Assembly: GCA_029051965.1 (NCBI GenBank)
Contig: JAIDJZ010000328.1
Coordinates: 1 to 18,416 of the forward strand
Length of the DNA: 18,416 bases
Source of the DNA: Paramuribaculum sp.
GTDB lineage: Bacteria > Bacteroidota > Bacteroidia > Bacteroidales > Muribaculaceae
Reading direction: 5' to 3'
In this document: positions 17,073-18,416 of the stretch, piece after piece
How positions within the stretch are numbered: the stretch's first letter is position 1
Layout: each line of letters starts with the position of its first letter
Notes under the pieces: generated by a model
The model's database searches: none
What the model was told of the DNA's origin: nothing
Seen by the model: the letters and a program-made list of their open reading frames with translations, nothing else
Position numbers and translations under genes: made by a program

Positions 17073-17101
17073 TGGGTTTCGGAGATTAATTGCTACCTTT
17101 G
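17071..17101 (+). promoter_or_regulatory. Bacteroidota-type promoter for the 3'-partial helical-repeat gene
   Basis: TTTG at 17071-17074, a 19-base spacer and TACCTTTG at 17094-17101 match the consensus exactly. Transcription should begin near 17108, about 65 bases before the ATG at 17175. The rest of the divergent intergenic region (16985-17050) is GC-rich, and I see nothing further in it. Confidence 0.78.
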
Positions 17102-17174
17102 TTTTCTATAGCAATGAGCCCTCTGCAAGTCACACCCCTGCATCAATTACGTTCATAATTACCCACATCTGTTT

Positions 17175-18416
17175 ATGGTTCGTTTTCTTCTGTCAGCAAT
17201 TCTGTTACTGGCGATTACAATTCCGGCGCGTCCGTCATTGTCGACTGAAAGGCGCGCCGAGTTGACCGACAGCCTCTATAAAGCGCTTCCGGCGGCAAAA
17301 TCCGACGGAACACGTCTGAAAATCCTGTACGACATCTTCGACCTCGCTCCCGCCGACAGCGTCACACAGACCGGCGAGCGCGTTCTTGATGCAGCCCTGA
17401 AATCGGCAAACTATTCCGCCGCGATGGACATGTATCGCCGGCTCACATCATTCAACAGCATGCGCGACACCGCACGCGTCAGCAGATACCTACGACAGAT
17501 CGAAGAGATCCCGGAATCGCCCGAACGAGCCGCGACGATATGCTTCATGTACATCTGCGCCACTTCCGGCAAAGCACGCTATGCGACAGAAGCCGACCGC
17601 CACCGGCGCATCTACGAGCTAATGAAACGCTACAAATCGACAGCCGACCACGATTCAAACATCTACGACCGCATCGTTCTTCTGTCGGCTCTGTGCATCT
17701 ACATGGACGCGACCCTGCCCAACGAGATGCTCGCAGACTACCTGACTCAGCTCGACAACCTCATCCACCGGATGCCCTACCGGCTTGCTGGTCTTGAAAA
17801 CAAATTCTACATCGATGCCGCGATGTCCTACACCTTCAACGAGCAGCCAAGCCGCGCCGTGGCAGCCGACCGACAGCTTCTTGACGTGATCGACCGGCTC
17901 GACCTCGACAACATCGAACAGGGACGCATCTACCGCAGCTACGACAAACACCGCTACACTGTCTACCGCCGCATGCTGTCAAACTTTTCTGCGCTATCCG
18001 ACGACGAAGTAGAGGACATCTATGCAAAAATAAACGAAATCCGCAAAAGCAACGACGAAGTCGCTCGCGACATGATCAACCGACCGAGCGTCGAAGCCTA
18101 CTATTTTCTCGCCAAACACCGGAATGCCGAAGCCATTCCGCTTCTCATAACCAGCTATAACGCCGAACGACAGAACGGGACAAAAAGACGCCTCCTCAGA
18201 CTTATCGTACAGGCTGCAAACGCAACCGGCGACCACAAAACCCTTTCAAAATACGGCGCCATATACACCGAAGTCCTGGAAGAAACCCTGCGCGAACGCA
18301 CACTTGCCCGAGGAAAAGAACTGAGCACACGGCGCGGAAGGCCCAAAATGATCTCCGAAAACGAACCCGACAACAGCGAAGACGACTCCGAAACGACCGT
18401 TTCGAACTCCCTGCTC
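17175..18416 (+). CDS. Secreted or membrane-anchored helical-repeat protein (3' end beyond the window)
   Basis: An open frame of 414 codons runs off the window edge without a stop. It begins MVRFLLSAILLLAITIPARP, a signal peptide or membrane anchor. The rest is helical, with repeated 30-40 residue units rich in A, L, Y and R, for example YSAAMDMYRRLTSFNSM, RAATICFMYICATSGKARYATEADRHRRIYELMKRY and AEAIPLLITSYNAERQ. This resembles degenerate TPR arrays. In Bacteroidales such an N-terminus often precedes a transmembrane segment and a histidine kinase or a LuxR-type DNA-binding domain. No such domain, and no second membrane segment, is seen up to the edge; the last 40 residues are polar, with many E, D, S and R. 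A regulator of the divergent sulfatase operon is a reasonable guess but no more. The start fits the promoter at 17071-17101. Confidence 0.8.
   Translation, partial: MVRFLLSAILLLAITIPARPSLSTERRAELTDSLYKALPAAKSDGTRLKILYDIFDLAPADSVTQTGERVLDAALKSANYSAAMDMYRRLTSFNSMRDTARVSRYLRQIEEIPESPERAATICFMYICATSGKARYATEADRHRRIYELMKRYKSTADHDSNIYDRIVLLSALCIYMDATLPNEMLADYLTQLDNLIHRMPYRLAGLENKFYIDAAMSYTFNEQPSRAVAADRQLLDVIDRLDLDNIEQGRIYRSYDKHRYTVYRRMLSNFSALSDDEVEDIYAKINEIRKSNDEVARDMINRPSVEAYYFLAKHRNAEAIPLLITSYNAERQNGTKRRLLRLIVQAANATGDHKTLSKYGAIYTEVLEETLRERTLARGKELSTRRGRPKMISENEPDNSEDDSETTVSNSLL

Noticed and set aside
1..18416. Mobile element, phage, CRISPR or defence island
   Set aside because: No transposase, integrase, repeat array, tRNA junction or defence-type gene cluster was seen; the genes are mostly housekeeping with normal composition.

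Overview
The window looks like an ordinary chromosomal stretch from a Bacteroidales gut bacterium; the Muribaculaceae are a good guess, but that is inference. The evidence is a PorX-type REC-PglZ response regulator, lipoproteins with a Bacteroidota-style lipobox, a serine-type sulfatase beside a GH29 fucosidase, little Shine-Dalgarno signal, and three intergenic promoters that match the Bacteroidota pattern TTTG-N19/20-TAnnTTTG exactly. No tRNA, rRNA, CRISPR array, insertion sequence or phage gene is visible. Genes fill almost everything, and no gene-free stretch exceeds about 260 bases.

Layout. (1) 1-2109, plus strand: the last codons of an upstream gene, then porX and tsaE. (2) 2110-4746, minus strand: lrgA and lrgB (overlapping), then glpK, whose stop codon touches that of tsaE. 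(3) 4870-12563, plus strand: a perfect promoter followed by six closely spaced genes. These are dnaX, two small lipoprotein genes of unknown function, a SUI1/YciH-type initiation factor, an AddA/RecB-like helicase-nuclease, and asnA. A strong 15-bp hairpin closes the run at the convergent junction with birA. (4) 12637-16984, minus strand: a secreted sulfatase, a secreted GH29 alpha-L-fucosidase with a C-terminal F5/8 (CBM32-like) domain, and birA overlapping the fucosidase end. (5) 17052-18416, plus strand: a divergent promoter with an overlapping palindrome, then a secreted or periplasm-facing helical-repeat protein cut off by the window edge.

How it fits together. The sulfatase and fucosidase suggest removal of sulfate and fucose caps from host mucin-type or Lewis-type glycans. 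The sulfatase is the serine type, so it needs a radical-SAM maturase (anSME) encoded elsewhere. No SusC/SusD pair is present, so this is a minimal degradative pair rather than a complete polysaccharide utilization locus. The divergent end gene, with its own promoter and palindrome, is a candidate sensor or regulator for the pair, but its C-terminal half lies outside the window. The dnaX run mixes replication, recombination, translation and asparagine synthesis and looks like a housekeeping operon.

I found no convincing new multi-gene system. The points most worth a second look are the divergent sulfatase/helical-repeat control region, the AddA homologue without an adjacent AddB, the two uncharacterised lipoproteins inside the dnaX operon, and the hairpin that ends on the birA stop codon.
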